The translations under genes and the position numbers were made by a program. From Roseibium sp. Sym1 (GTDB lineage Bacteria; Pseudomonadota; Alphaproteobacteria; Rhizobiales; Stappiaceae), in contig NZ_CP114786.1 in NCBI RefSeq assembly GCF_027359675.1, forward strand, positions 682,001 to 746,000: a stretch of 64,000 nt of DNA. Reading direction: 5' to 3'. Of the stretch, positions 1 to 8,511 are shown piece by piece. The notes under the pieces were generated by a model. The model did not search any database and was not told where the DNA came from. It saw only the letters and a program-made list of their open reading frames with translations. Position 1 is the first letter of the stretch, and every line of letters begins with the position of its first letter.

Positions 1-1515
1 CCGGATGTTGTTGTAGGGACAGGAATTGGCGCAGGTCGCGCAGCCGATGCAGGTGTTGTCGTCGATCACGACGGTGCCGCTGTCCTCCGCCCTGTGAATG
101 GCCCCCGTCGGGCAGCCGATCAGGCAGACCGGATCGGTGCAATGCATGCATGCGCTGGCGATCATCGCGTTTTCGAAGCGGCTGCCCTGGCGGACGAATC
201 TCGGATTGTTGCCATGGGCCGTTGCACAGGCCCGGACGCAATCGTCACAGCCCACGCACCGGTCGAGATTGATCAGCATGGCCTGCTCGCCGTTGATGTA
301 ACGGTGGTCGACCAGGAAATCCATCATGCCCTGGCGCAGTTCGCCCTGCGGACCGTCCTTGCCTGCCGTGTGTCCCTGCTCGAGGAACGCCCTGTCGAGA
401 CCCGGCAGCACATGTTTGCGCACCAGGTGGGTGGGGATACGGATCACATCCACGTAACCGATGGCCCTCAAACTCGTGTCCAGAACCTGGGAGACATTGC
501 TGCTTGCGTAAGCCGCGATGGCCTGGAGGCCGAAGACGTCGTTTCTGGACAGGTGCCCGATGGTCCTGTCGCCGTGGTCGACCCGTTCGCTGATCCTGGC
601 AAATCCGCTGTTGATCAGGAGCAAGCCGTCAACGTGGCTGCCCTGTTCGCAGATCACCGGTTCCTGCTGGATGATGTGCTGCGGACCGTCCTCCTTCGAG
701 ATCTCGCGCTTGAACCTGTGGGTCCAGTTGAAATTGCCATAGGTTTCAAAAAGGGCCTCTTCGGCGATTTCCGCCAGGGCCGCGCTGTCGACATGCGCGA
801 ACACGGGGCATTCCTGAAGACGGGTCAGAAGCCCCCGCTCGTGGTAGAGCTGGTCGATCTGGCTGCGGAAGCTGTCGGACCAGTCGCGGATTTCCCTCAG
901 TCCCTGCCAGCGGAGTTCGAACAGCACCGTCTCGTTTTCCAGCGCATAGATGGTCGCGCGGCGCGGACTGCGGGTCAGCGCCGCCAGCTCCCCGAACATC
1001 TGGGGGGCCTCCAGCTGGAAGGTTTCGCAACGGGCCATCAGATCGTCGGCGTCGACGCGCATCGCCTTGTCCACCGCCACGGCCCGCTCCGCATCCGTTG
1101 CAGGCATTGTGGGGGCGGCTCCCCGGGTTCGATTGCGCGCCGGGCGATATTCCGGCGGCCGCTTGCGCGCGAACAGCTGTGCCAGGGAGCGGCTCCAGGA
1201 CTTGCGCCGGCGCCGCCCGCCCGCATGGACCGGAGCAGGTGCCGTCAGGCCGAAGACGGACCCGGACAGGATGATGAACAGCGAACTGCCGTAGTCGCCC
1301 TTGCGCAGGATCGTTTCGCCCTTCTGGAAGGTCCGGATCCGGCCATCATTGGCTATGACACGTTCCAGCGGCAGCCAGTCGGGGAAGTCCTCGGACTTCA
1401 CGTCCGCAAACGCCGGCAGCGCGAGGATCGCCGCTACGGTGTCCGGATCCAGGGGCTCCTTGCCGAACGGCTCGTCCCAGCGCCGGTTTCGTTCGTCGCG
1501 AAGTTCCTGGTCCAA
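1..1515 (-). CDS. Dual cyclic-nucleotide-binding domain / 4Fe-4S ferredoxin fusion protein (C-terminus cut by window edge)
   Basis: The frame is open for 505 codons and runs off the left edge. I chose a TTG start at 1515 because GGGAG lies 8 nt upstream and the preceding gene stops at 1528. Residues about 50-200 form one cNMP-binding barrel (RTFQKGETILRKGDYGSSLF, later MFGELAALTRSPR) and residues about 235-365 a second (PVICEQGSHVDGLLLINSG). The first barrel is interrupted by a basic, proline-rich insert at about residues 90-160. From residue 418 there are HybA/DmsB-type iron-sulfur motifs: C420, C423, C426, C430; C456, C459, C464, C468; and C489, C492, C495, C499. No signal peptide is seen, so it is probably cytoplasmic. 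It is the last visible gene of the cytochrome operon and may couple electron transfer to cyclic-nucleotide or small-molecule sensing, but that role is inference. Domain calls are firm; function is unknown. Confidence 0.85.
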   Translation of the reverse strand, partial: MDQELRDERNRRWDEPFGKEPLDPDTVAAILALPAFADVKSEDFPDWLPLERVIANDGRIRTFQKGETILRKGDYGSSLFIILSGSVFGLTAPAPVHAGGRRRRKSWSRSLAQLFARKRPPEYRPARNRTRGAAPTMPATDAERAVAVDKAMRVDADDLMARCETFQLEAPQMFGELAALTRSPRRATIYALENETVLFELRWQGLREIRDWSDSFRSQIDQLYHERGLLTRLQECPVFAHVDSAALAEIAEEALFETYGNFNWTHRFKREISKEDGPQHIIQQEPVICEQGSHVDGLLLINSGFARISERVDHGDRTIGHLSRNDVFGLQAIAAYASSNVSQVLDTSLRAIGYVDVIRIPTHLVRKHVLPGLDRAFLEQGHTAGKDGPQGELRQGMMDFLVDHRYINGEQAMLINLDRCVGCDDCVRACATAHGNNPRFVRQGSRFENAMIASACMHCTDPVCLIGCPTGAIHRAEDSGTVVIDDNTCIGCATCANSCPYNNIR

Positions 1516-1527
1516 CAGCCCGGCTCC

Positions 1528-2577
1528 CTATTGCGTCACCGTGCCCTTGAACTTGTCGGCCTTGGGAATGTACTTGTCGACCGCGCCGAATTGCGAGCCG
1601 TCATACTTGTCCGCGAACTGCAGGCCCAGAACCGAGATCTTGCCTGCCGCCTCGACAAGCTCGGCCTCGTTGTTGAGCTTCAGTTTCGCGCCGCCGGCAA
1701 TTTCCTGGATTTCCAGAAGCTCCGGTGCCTCCGGAAGCAGTTTGGCCAGGCTTGCAATCACCTTGCCGGCATTGTTCGCCCGCTTGGCCATCTTCAGGGC
1801 GTAGTCCTTCTTCTCGGTCGCCTTGCTGACACCGATCAGGGCCGTTTCGAGTTCCACGATGCGGCCGACGAGAAACAGCATGCGCTTGCGCTCAATCGAC
1901 GCTTCGGGATTGGCCTTGCCCTTGTTGTACCAGGTGTTGTGCCGGACCTCTCCCTGGCTCCAGCTGACAAGCTCGAACGCGCTTCCCGGTGTATGCCCGC
2001 CGACATTGACCAGTTTTTCGTTCGGCACCAGGTGGCAGCTGAAACAGTTCTTCGCCAGCGTGTAGGTCATCTTGGGCCGGATCATGCCGGCGGCCTCGGC
2101 CTTTTCCCAGCGTGCGGCAATCTCCGCCTCGCTTTCCTGGCCTTCCTTCTTGCCGCTGAACCCGGAATGAACCTTGTACCATTCCTTTGCCGGGCCATGA
2201 CAGGACTCGCAGGAATTGCCGGCAATGGCCTTTTCCTTGTCACCGTCGGCCTGCATCGTGAAATGGCAGTTCGTGCAAAGGCTTTCCGCCTTCAGCCGCT
2301 TGACGCCCATGTTGTCGGCGATCTTGCGGGCGTCGTCGCTCTGGGGCAGGTCCTTGAACGTGGTGAAGTGATGCGTGTTCTGCCAGATCGAGGTTTCCTT
2401 CTTGTGGCACTCGGCGCATTCGTTCGGTCCGACGATCAGGCTCGGGTCGGCCTGTGCCGGAGACAGCTGCCCAACCGCGAGAAACATGACCGCAAGAAAC
2501 ACGGGCGCGAAAAACTCGGGTGCACGGGCGGCAAGGCACGATGACCCCTGGCGCAAGCCTTTCAAAAATCCTGCCAT
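1528..2577 (-). CDS. Exported tetraheme cytochrome c (cytochrome c554-like)
   Basis: About 349 residues from ATG 2577, which has GGGAG five bases upstream; a GTG two codons earlier is less likely. There is a hydrophobic signal segment (FFAPVFLAVMFLAVGQL) ending at an AQA-like cleavage site. Four CxxCH heme motifs follow in the N-terminal half: CAECH, CTNCH, CESCH and CFSCH, at about residues 54, 101, 123 and 178. Spacing and surroundings resemble the cytochrome c554 family of periplasmic tetraheme electron carriers. The C-terminal half has no heme motif and is mostly helical and charged. The gene lies 51 bp downstream of the flavin/2Fe-2S reductase and 12 bp upstream of the cNMP/ferredoxin gene, so it is part of the same operon. 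Likely role: periplasmic electron shuttle between membrane and outer-membrane components. Partner identity is inferred. Confidence 0.9.
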   Translation of the reverse strand: MAGFLKGLRQGSSCLAARAPEFFAPVFLAVMFLAVGQLSPAQADPSLIVGPNECAECHKKETSIWQNTHHFTTFKDLPQSDDARKIADNMGVKRLKAESLCTNCHFTMQADGDKEKAIAGNSCESCHGPAKEWYKVHSGFSGKKEGQESEAEIAARWEKAEAAGMIRPKMTYTLAKNCFSCHLVPNEKLVNVGGHTPGSAFELVSWSQGEVRHNTWYNKGKANPEASIERKRMLFLVGRIVELETALIGVSKATEKKDYALKMAKRANNAGKVIASLAKLLPEAPELLEIQEIAGGAKLKLNNEAELVEAAGKISVLGLQFADKYDGSQFGAVDKYIPKADKFKGTVTQ

Positions 2578-2628
2578 TTCCACTCCCTCAATCGATTGCT
2601 TTAAAAGTCCGGACAGCGTGACGCGTCT

Positions 2629-3903
2629 TCACGCATCCAGAATGACATTGCCTCTCGGACAGGCGACACACATAAGAACCGAACCATGCGCGGGGCTGCT
2701 GGCAGGCCTGGTCACGTAAGTCACGTCCCCGTCCCTCAGCGCCGTTGCGCAGGTTCCGCAATTTCCGGCCCGGCAGCCGGACGCGATCCGGACACCGTGT
2801 TTTTCCGCCAGGTCGAGAAGCGTTCCGTCCTCTTCTTCCCAGTGAAGGCGTTTTCCGGACCGCGCGAATTCGACTTCGACGCCCGCTGCCGCGCCCTCCG
2901 AGACGCGGGGCTTTTGAACGGTCCTCACCGAGGCGGGACCGAAGGCTTCAAAGTGTATGTCGCTTTCCGGCACGCCCCAGTCCCGCAGCTGTTCGGTCAG
3001 CGACGCCATCATGGGCGGCGGGCCACAGACGTAAAACTCGTAGTTGGAGGATGGCAGATATTCTTTCAGGACATCAACCGTCAAAAAACCGGAAAGGTCG
3101 TAATCGCGCCCCTCGACACAATGGCCGGTCGGGGCACTGAACAGCACCTTGTAGTGCACGTTGCTCTTGCGGGAGGCGATTTCGCGGATCTCGTCGACCA
3201 GCACGATGTCGTCGCTGCTGCGCGCTGCATGGAAGAAGCGCACTTCCCGGGGACTGCCGCTGTCGTCGAGAGCCTTGAGCATGGACAAGACGGGCGTCAG
3301 CCCGACACCGCCGCCGATCAGAACGACCGGCCGGTCGGACTGGAGGTCCAGGACAAACCCGCCCCTTGGGGCCAGCACATCGACGACGTCTCCTTCCTTC
3401 AGACTGGAATGGAAATAGGTGGAGGACAGGCCGCCGGGCACCTTTGCGTCCGCGCCGGGCGGAGGCGGCAACCGCTTGATCGTCACCCGGTAGCGGTTCA
3501 GCCGGCCCGGGCTGTCAGACAGCGAATAACAGCGGATGACAGGGGTCGGCTGATCGGCGATGGGCAATTCGAATGTCAGAAACTGGCCGGGCAGAAACGG
3601 CGGCAGCTCGCCGCCGTCATGGGGCTGGAGATAGAAGGAGCAGATGTCCGAGCATTTGTTCTCGACCCGTTTTTCAACGATGCGGAACTTGCGCTTCCCG
3701 GCCCAGGTCGATCCGGATTTCAACCGGTCGGTCTCCGCCGTCCGCAACGCCAGGTCGGCCAGGTCGTTGAACCGTTGCAGGCGCCTTGCGTCCAGGCGCC
3801 GTTCCCGGAACAGGGCAGACGTCTTCGCACCGACGCCGAGGACGAGCTGCAGCAACGCCATGGCGACGATCAGGCCACCTCCGATCTGCAACGCCTGGAT
3901 CAT
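2629..3903 (-). CDS. Membrane-anchored FAD/NAD(P)H oxidoreductase with C-terminal 2Fe-2S ferredoxin domain
   Basis: 424 residues. An N-terminal transmembrane helix (residues about 7-25, GGGLIVAMALLQLVLGV) anchors a ferredoxin-reductase-like module. The FAD-binding motif is RCYSLSDSP, the nucleotide-binding Rossmann motif is GGGVGLTPVLSML, and CGPPPMM is the conserved FNR-family tail motif. The C-terminal plant-type ferredoxin domain carries CRAGNCGTC plus a final cysteine in MCVAC, enough for one 2Fe-2S cluster. This is the domain order of Hcr/VanB/benzoate-dioxygenase-type reductases that move electrons from NAD(P)H through flavin to iron-sulfur. Its position between a beta-barrel gene and two multiheme cytochrome genes suggests it exchanges electrons with those cytochromes. 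Topology, meaning which side of the membrane the catalytic part faces, cannot be settled from sequence; the absence of a cleaved signal favours the cytoplasm. Confidence 0.88.
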   Translation of the reverse strand: MIQALQIGGGLIVAMALLQLVLGVGAKTSALFRERRLDARRLQRFNDLADLALRTAETDRLKSGSTWAGKRKFRIVEKRVENKCSDICSFYLQPHDGGELPPFLPGQFLTFELPIADQPTPVIRCYSLSDSPGRLNRYRVTIKRLPPPPGADAKVPGGLSSTYFHSSLKEGDVVDVLAPRGGFVLDLQSDRPVVLIGGGVGLTPVLSMLKALDDSGSPREVRFFHAARSSDDIVLVDEIREIASRKSNVHYKVLFSAPTGHCVEGRDYDLSGFLTVDVLKEYLPSSNYEFYVCGPPPMMASLTEQLRDWGVPESDIHFEAFGPASVRTVQKPRVSEGAAAGVEVEFARSGKRLHWEEEDGTLLDLAEKHGVRIASGCRAGNCGTCATALRDGDVTYVTRPASSPAHGSVLMCVACPRGNVILDA

Positions 3904-3946
3904 GGTCAGTCCCCCGGTCCGCCGAGAAGTCCGTTCGCACCCGGCA

Positions 3947-5467
3947 TCAGAACCTCGTCCTCAATTCCATTCGCAGGCCCGTTCCCGCCTTCCGGTCCCG
4001 ACCGCCGGAAACAAACCCGTCGACCTGAATGCTGCTCCTGTTGTTGAGCGCATGCAACAGCTGTCCGCCAAAGGCGACCACGGCTTCATCGCGGCCGTCC
4101 GTGCCCTTGCGTCCGCCGAGTTCCAGAACCAGCTGCGTGCGGTCCTCGTTGAAGAACATCTGGTGCCCGATCGACCCGCCGAACACGTCGTCCGCCCGGT
4201 TGGACAGGGCGGAGCCGCCCAGGCCCACGCTGGGCGCCGCGAACAGGATGCCGACCTGCCCGAGAGGACCACCGGTCAGGCTGTCGCGGGCCGCGGACGT
4301 GTAGTTGCCGAGCGCCCAGAAGGCGTTGGCATAGACGATGTTTTCCGACCCGGTGAGCGTTCTGGAAATCTCCGAAAACAAAAGGACGCCATTGTCGACC
4401 GCCGGTCCGGTCCGCTCGATGGCGGTCGAGGTGTTGATCCGGAACGCGGTGTTGTAGTGACCGAGGCGCTGGACCGCGGACGCGCCGAAATAGAAGCCGT
4501 CGCCGCCGTCTTCCTCGTCGCTGACGACATAGGCCAGGTCCAGATTGCCGGTGCTCTTGCGGAAATCGGCCTCGGTGAACAGGCCGAACAGGTAGGCACT
4601 GTCGTCGATCCGGTTGTTGCCGCGGCGGATGTTGTTCCAGCCGAAGACACCGGTCGCCCTCAGGTCGGGCGTCAGCCCGGGAATGATGATGGTGTCGCGC
4701 GTGATGCCGAGCGCGTCGACACTGTCGTTGATCATCATGCCTTCCTGGAAGAACAGCGGCTGCCGGCCGATGGAAAAGCCGAAATCGATGCTGCGCCGGT
4801 CATCGGGATCGAGATTGGGAAAGATTTCCCCGAACTCGCCTTCGAAGAACAGGGTCGTCACGTAAGGATTGAGACCGTTGACATATTCGACACCGCCTTC
4901 GTCGGTATAGAGGATCCCGGTGTTGCGCGTGCCTTCGGTCAAAGGCGAGAAGCCGATCAGGACGCGTTCGGTCGGCGTCAGTTTCAGGTTGGCGAAGATG
5001 TCGAGCCGGCTCGCCCAGAATTGCCGCGGGTCGTCGACGCCACTGGCGTAGTGACCGATCGCCGTGCGCGCATCCCCGAAGACCCAGAGGGCCGGTTGCC
5101 AGATGGCACCGGTCGGCAGCTCGATCCCGGGAGACAGGTTGCCGCTGGCCAGGAACTTCTCGCCGCGCTGGAAGATGGGAGGTGTCGGCTCCGGCACGTC
5201 CTCCTCGGCAACAATCGGCACCGGCTTGTCGCTGAGTTCGCTCGAGTGATGTCCGCCCGACGGCAACAGACCACCGCCGGCGTTGGACTGCTGACGGCGC
5301 TCCAGAACCTCTTCTTCCGTGACCATGGGAATGGGCTCGTCGCTGAGTGCGCTGCCCGCCGCCCGGACCGGACCGCACAGCTGCATGGTGGCGGCGACGG
5401 CAAGGGCCGCTGCCCTGAAAACGGCCCTGCGGCCGGGTGTTCCGCTGTTCCCGATCCGCCCGCTCAT
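3947..5467 (-). CDS. Outer-membrane beta-barrel protein associated with multiheme cytochromes
   Basis: About 506 residues. I chose ATG 5467 because it overlaps the stop of the cytochrome gene in an ATGA junction; an upstream in-frame start at 5497 would overlap by 34 bases. There is an N-terminal signal segment (AVFRAAALAVAATMQLCGPVRA). A proline- and acid-rich linker follows with a duplicated motif, LSDEPIPMVTEEEV and LSDKPVPIVAEEDV. The rest alternates polar and hydrophobic residues with many aromatic-ended strands and closes with RTRF, a terminal Phe typical of BAM-inserted barrels. I do not recognise a named family. Being co-translated with a pentaheme cytochrome, it may form a conduit like the porin-cytochrome complexes of extracellular electron transfer, but no homology to MtrB/PioB is claimed. 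It could instead be an ordinary porin. Confidence 0.75.
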   Translation of the reverse strand: MSGRIGNSGTPGRRAVFRAAALAVAATMQLCGPVRAAGSALSDEPIPMVTEEEVLERRQQSNAGGGLLPSGGHHSSELSDKPVPIVAEEDVPEPTPPIFQRGEKFLASGNLSPGIELPTGAIWQPALWVFGDARTAIGHYASGVDDPRQFWASRLDIFANLKLTPTERVLIGFSPLTEGTRNTGILYTDEGGVEYVNGLNPYVTTLFFEGEFGEIFPNLDPDDRRSIDFGFSIGRQPLFFQEGMMINDSVDALGITRDTIIIPGLTPDLRATGVFGWNNIRRGNNRIDDSAYLFGLFTEADFRKSTGNLDLAYVVSDEEDGGDGFYFGASAVQRLGHYNTAFRINTSTAIERTGPAVDNGVLLFSEISRTLTGSENIVYANAFWALGNYTSAARDSLTGGPLGQVGILFAAPSVGLGGSALSNRADDVFGGSIGHQMFFNEDRTQLVLELGGRKGTDGRDEAVVAFGGQLLHALNNRSSIQVDGFVSGGRDRKAGTGLRMELRTRF

Positions 5468-7815
5468 TTGACCACGACGCTCGCCTTGCGGCTCCACAGA
5501 ACCGAGCTGCCCTGAACGACCTTGCGCGCGATGCCGGCCGGGCTCATGCCGTAGTCGAACCCGGCACCCTGGATGGCCGCGATCAGGTTGACCGGAACCA
5601 TCTGGGAAATGAGCCTGACGGAGATGCTGTAGCGTTCCCCGGGAACCAGGTCCTTGCCCGGAACTTTGTAGGTCGCGGTCCGGCTTGCGCCCGGTTCCAG
5701 GTTCTGCTTGTGCTTGCGGGCGCCGCGCGGCCGGCCGTAGATGGTTGTCGCCCGGCGCTCCGGCCGCACCAGCGGCAGAACGTCCGTCGAGGTGTTCACC
5801 GCCAGCACCTGTTCCCTTTCGCCGCCGCGCAGCAGCCGGACGATGAACTTGGACTGCAGGCTGAAGAGATCCTTGTCGAGCTTCAGTTCGCCGTTGTGCA
5901 CGTAAAGCGAATGGGCGTCCCTGACATCGCCGTTGGGGTCCCTGTCGCCGGAAACATAGACAATGTTGCCCTTGCTGTCCTTGACCGTGACCTCAAGAAA
6001 AATAAGCCGTTCGGCATCGAAGCCCGTGGGCACGCCGTGCCCGTCGGTGCCGCTGCTGACATCCACGGAGAATTTCAGGGTGCCGCCGGTGTTGCGGATG
6101 ATCGAGATGTCGCTGAGCTTGAAGCCGTTGCGCAGCACCTGGAGACGCGCCCGGCGCGCCTTTTCCAGGCGCTCGAACTGGGTGTTCAGGATGTCACGGG
6201 CGTCATAGCGGTCGTCGATCGAGGTCCAGGCCTCGGGAAACTTGTAGCCGTCCCTGACATTGTCCTCGAACGCGTCTGTTCCCCAACCGGCGCCGACATT
6301 GAACTGCAGCCATTCCCTCAGGGTCTTGAATTCGGCGGCTTCCACGTTGTGCGGAAACAGCCCCGGATGAATGATGGAATAGTCGGGGCCGGCGAACATG
6401 TGGTTGGTCAGTTTGCGGTTGCGGGTCGGCACATCGCCGACAATGGCCGCCGGACCATAATCGTAGCCCGACGCCACGCCCTGCACCTTGCCCATGTGGC
6501 AGTCCTGGCAGGTTTCGCCGCGCTTTGCCGCCGGAGACTGCTTGAACTCTGCGAAGGCCTCTTCGAGCTTGAAGCCGTTGAACAGGGTCACGTCGTGACA
6601 GGTGCCGCAAAAGCCCGGCTTGGTCAGCGCGAAGAACGGTTTCGCCTGGGTGTGAATGCTGCGGCCCGGATCGTCGCGGCTCTGCGAGACGCTGTATTCC
6701 TCGGGCGTGTTGAGCACCCGGCGCAGTTCATCGCCGCCTTTCGGGCCGTAGACGGGGGAAAAGACATCGCCCTCTTCCAGCGCGAAGCGGCCGCTGATCT
6801 TGCCGTAGTTCCGGCTGACCCGGTGGCACGCGACACAGGTGATGCCTTCGCGCGACGTCGGATTGCGTTCCAGGTTGGACACATAAAGCGATTCGCCGAT
6901 GTTCATGCCGACCGGGTTGTGGCAGCGGATGCAGAAGTCGCCGTTGGTCGCGCTGGTCTTCATGTTGATCGTGGTCTGCATCGCCATGTAGATCGGGCTG
7001 AGCTGGGCATAGGCGTGCTGCGACACGGACCATTCTTCATATTGCTTGGGATGGCAGGTCGCACAGGTATTGGCCGACGGATAGCGGCTTTCCAGGAACA
7101 GCTTCTCGTGCTCGGCATCGGCGTTTCTGCGGACCGTTTCTTCCTTCTTCTTGCCTTCCGCGGTTTCCGTCAGGCCGAGCCCGTCGCCGCTCAGAAGATC
7201 GTCGTCGTCACCGACCGTCAGCAGGTCGTCATCGGCCAGAAGGCTGTCATCATCGGCAAGGAGACTGTCGTCGTCCGCCAACAGGCTGTCATCGTCGGCG
7301 AGCAGATTGTCGTCATCGACCAGAAGGCTGTCGTCGTCAGCAATCAGACTGTCGTCATCGGCAAGAAGGTTGTCGTCGTCAGCAATCAGACTGTCGTCAT
7401 CGGCGAGCAGATTGTCGTCATCGGCGAGCAGGCTGGCATCGTCCGGCTGGCTGGCATCTTCCTCGACCAGAAGACTGTCGGCCGGATCGTCTTCCGCCGA
7501 CAGCAGGGCATCGTCGCCATCCGCCGGCGCCGCGCCGTCCCCGGCCGGCCCATCCTCGGGGAGCAGCAGCTCGTCCCCGGATTGCGCCAGCATCAGGCGG
7601 CCGGCGGCCTCCTGCCCGGCATTGCCGTCAACCCGGTTCAGGAAATCAACCAGCGCGGTGACTGCGCCCGGGTCCATCGGCAGCTGGTGATGCTGCAGGT
7701 CCTTGTTTGAAAACGCGAATGCCCGCTCCGCGCCCGGCGGGATCAAAAGGGCGAGCGCGACTGTCAGGGATGTCAGACTGGAAGAAACAAGGACCGATAG
7801 ACGCGACATTCCCAT
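5464..7815 (-). CDS. Exported pentaheme cytochrome c with Asp-rich heptad repeat
   Basis: 783 residues. The signal peptide is near residues 3-35 (VLVSSSLTSLTVALALLIPP, ending AFA). Residues about 75-215 are extremely acidic and include ten exact-length heptads of the form S/N-L-L/I-A/V-D-D-D at residues 128-197. Five CxxCH motifs follow: C251ATCH, C295IRCH, C327VACH, C403GTCH and C436QDCH, in a cytochrome c554/multiheme-like arrangement with further His residues that could be distal ligands. Residues about 560-783 look like a beta-rich domain without hemes. It is the first gene of the operon and ends in an ATGA overlap with the outer-membrane barrel gene, so the two are translationally coupled. 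The protein is periplasmic or exported to the surface. It probably acts as an electron-transfer component or terminal reductase; the substrate is unknown. Confidence 0.88.
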   Translation of the reverse strand: MGMSRLSVLVSSSLTSLTVALALLIPPGAERAFAFSNKDLQHHQLPMDPGAVTALVDFLNRVDGNAGQEAAGRLMLAQSGDELLLPEDGPAGDGAAPADGDDALLSAEDDPADSLLVEEDASQPDDASLLADDDNLLADDDSLIADDDNLLADDDSLIADDDSLLVDDDNLLADDDSLLADDDSLLADDDSLLADDDLLTVGDDDDLLSGDGLGLTETAEGKKKEETVRRNADAEHEKLFLESRYPSANTCATCHPKQYEEWSVSQHAYAQLSPIYMAMQTTINMKTSATNGDFCIRCHNPVGMNIGESLYVSNLERNPTSREGITCVACHRVSRNYGKISGRFALEEGDVFSPVYGPKGGDELRRVLNTPEEYSVSQSRDDPGRSIHTQAKPFFALTKPGFCGTCHDVTLFNGFKLEEAFAEFKQSPAAKRGETCQDCHMGKVQGVASGYDYGPAAIVGDVPTRNRKLTNHMFAGPDYSIIHPGLFPHNVEAAEFKTLREWLQFNVGAGWGTDAFEDNVRDGYKFPEAWTSIDDRYDARDILNTQFERLEKARRARLQVLRNGFKLSDISIIRNTGGTLKFSVDVSSGTDGHGVPTGFDAERLIFLEVTVKDSKGNIVYVSGDRDPNGDVRDAHSLYVHNGELKLDKDLFSLQSKFIVRLLRGGEREQVLAVNTSTDVLPLVRPERRATTIYGRPRGARKHKQNLEPGASRTATYKVPGKDLVPGERYSISVRLISQMVPVNLIAAIQGAGFDYGMSPAGIARKVVQGSSVLWSRKASVVVK
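7225..7434 (-). repeat. Ten in-frame 21-bp repeats encoding S/N-L-L-A-D-D-D heptads
   Basis: The 210 bp are exactly 10 x 21 bp and encode residues 128-197 of the pentaheme cytochrome. Consecutive units vary only at S/N, L/I and A/V, with synonymous differences between units. This is a protein-level tandem repeat, not a CRISPR array. Confidence 0.9.
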
Positions 7816-8233
7816 TCCAAACGCAACTCGTTCCCGGGCCTTCCCTCATGCCGGCCCGGTCAAAGTTTCAAACTAAGGAAACCTAGGGGCAACTTCAAAA
7901 GAAAACTGAGACCACCCCCGAGTTTTCCCGGCTCCTCCAGGGCGCCTTGTGCCGCGGCCGCACAAAACCCGCTGGTTGCCCCCGGCGCTTCTCGCACGCG
8001 CGGCCGGGCTTTTGCGCCTGGATTTTTCAGTTGACCACAGATCAGCCTCCCGTATCCGTGCACGCGCCATCAAGATGCAGCCTCGGGCGCAGCAGCGGCG
8101 CAGCGCGGACAAGGAGCCGAATGAGCACAGTAAACAGACAGATTCCGGGGCTGTCGATTGGGACAGCAGGTTAAAACAGACACCGCATCAGCCCAGGACC
8201 GCCCCGCCCCGGACCACAGACGACCCACAATTC
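7816..8233. other. Intergenic region upstream of the cytochrome operon
   Basis: About 420 bp with no convincing gene. The operon promoter must lie here if transcription starts locally. I see no clear sigma-70 or sigma-54 boxes. TTGACCACAGATCAG near 8031-8045 resembles an FNR/CRP half-site pair but has the wrong spacing. Confidence 0.5.
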
Positions 8234-8350
8234 CCCCATCGGACGACACCGGACGCCGGAAACAAAAAAAGCCCCGGCGAACCGGAGCTTTTTTGAGGTG
8301 TTTCGGACTTTGGTAGTCTGTCCAAAACCGGAATTTGGTGCCAGGAGAGG
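8234..8350. repeat. Left att-like direct repeat of the tRNA-Leu island
   Basis: About 117 bp nearly identical to 12163-12280 in the same orientation. It contains the last bases of tRNA-Leu (on the minus strand CCTCTCCTGG then CACCA, with one base missing), the sequence just 3' of the tRNA and the same hairpin terminator. This is what a tRNA-targeting integrative element leaves at its far end. A handful of mismatches imply that the insertion is not recent. Confidence 0.85.
8263..8294 (-). terminator. Rho-independent terminator (left copy)
   Basis: Hairpin AGCTCCGG-TTCG-CCGGGGCT followed by a run of T on the minus strand. It duplicates the terminator that follows tRNA-Leu at 12193-12223. Confidence 0.75.
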
Positions 8351-8511
8351 CATGTGATTTACGGAATAAGATATTATTTAATATAATAATTTTCTATTTC
8401 GATTTTCGGAAGACCAACAGACTCTTGAGTTTACCCATACATAACGCCTTCGTGTGCCAGCCTGAGCTGATTTAAGCGAGCGGCACAATCAATGCGCCAG
8501 CTATGGCATTC

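Noticed and set aside
7225..7434. Regular 21-bp repeats considered as a CRISPR array
   Set aside because: The units are contiguous with no spacers and encode an in-frame heptad protein repeat.
94..7710. Very long open frames on the plus strand opposite the cytochrome operon (for example 94-2544, 3644-5515, 5437-7710)
   Set aside because: They mirror high-GC codon bias of the minus-strand genes, lack family motifs and ribosome-binding sites, and overlap genes with heme, flavin and iron-sulfur motifs.
8031..8045. TTGACCACAGATCAG as an FNR/CRP site for the cytochrome operon
   Set aside because: The half-sites are separated by five bases, not four, the second half is imperfect, and it lies over 200 bp from the start codon.
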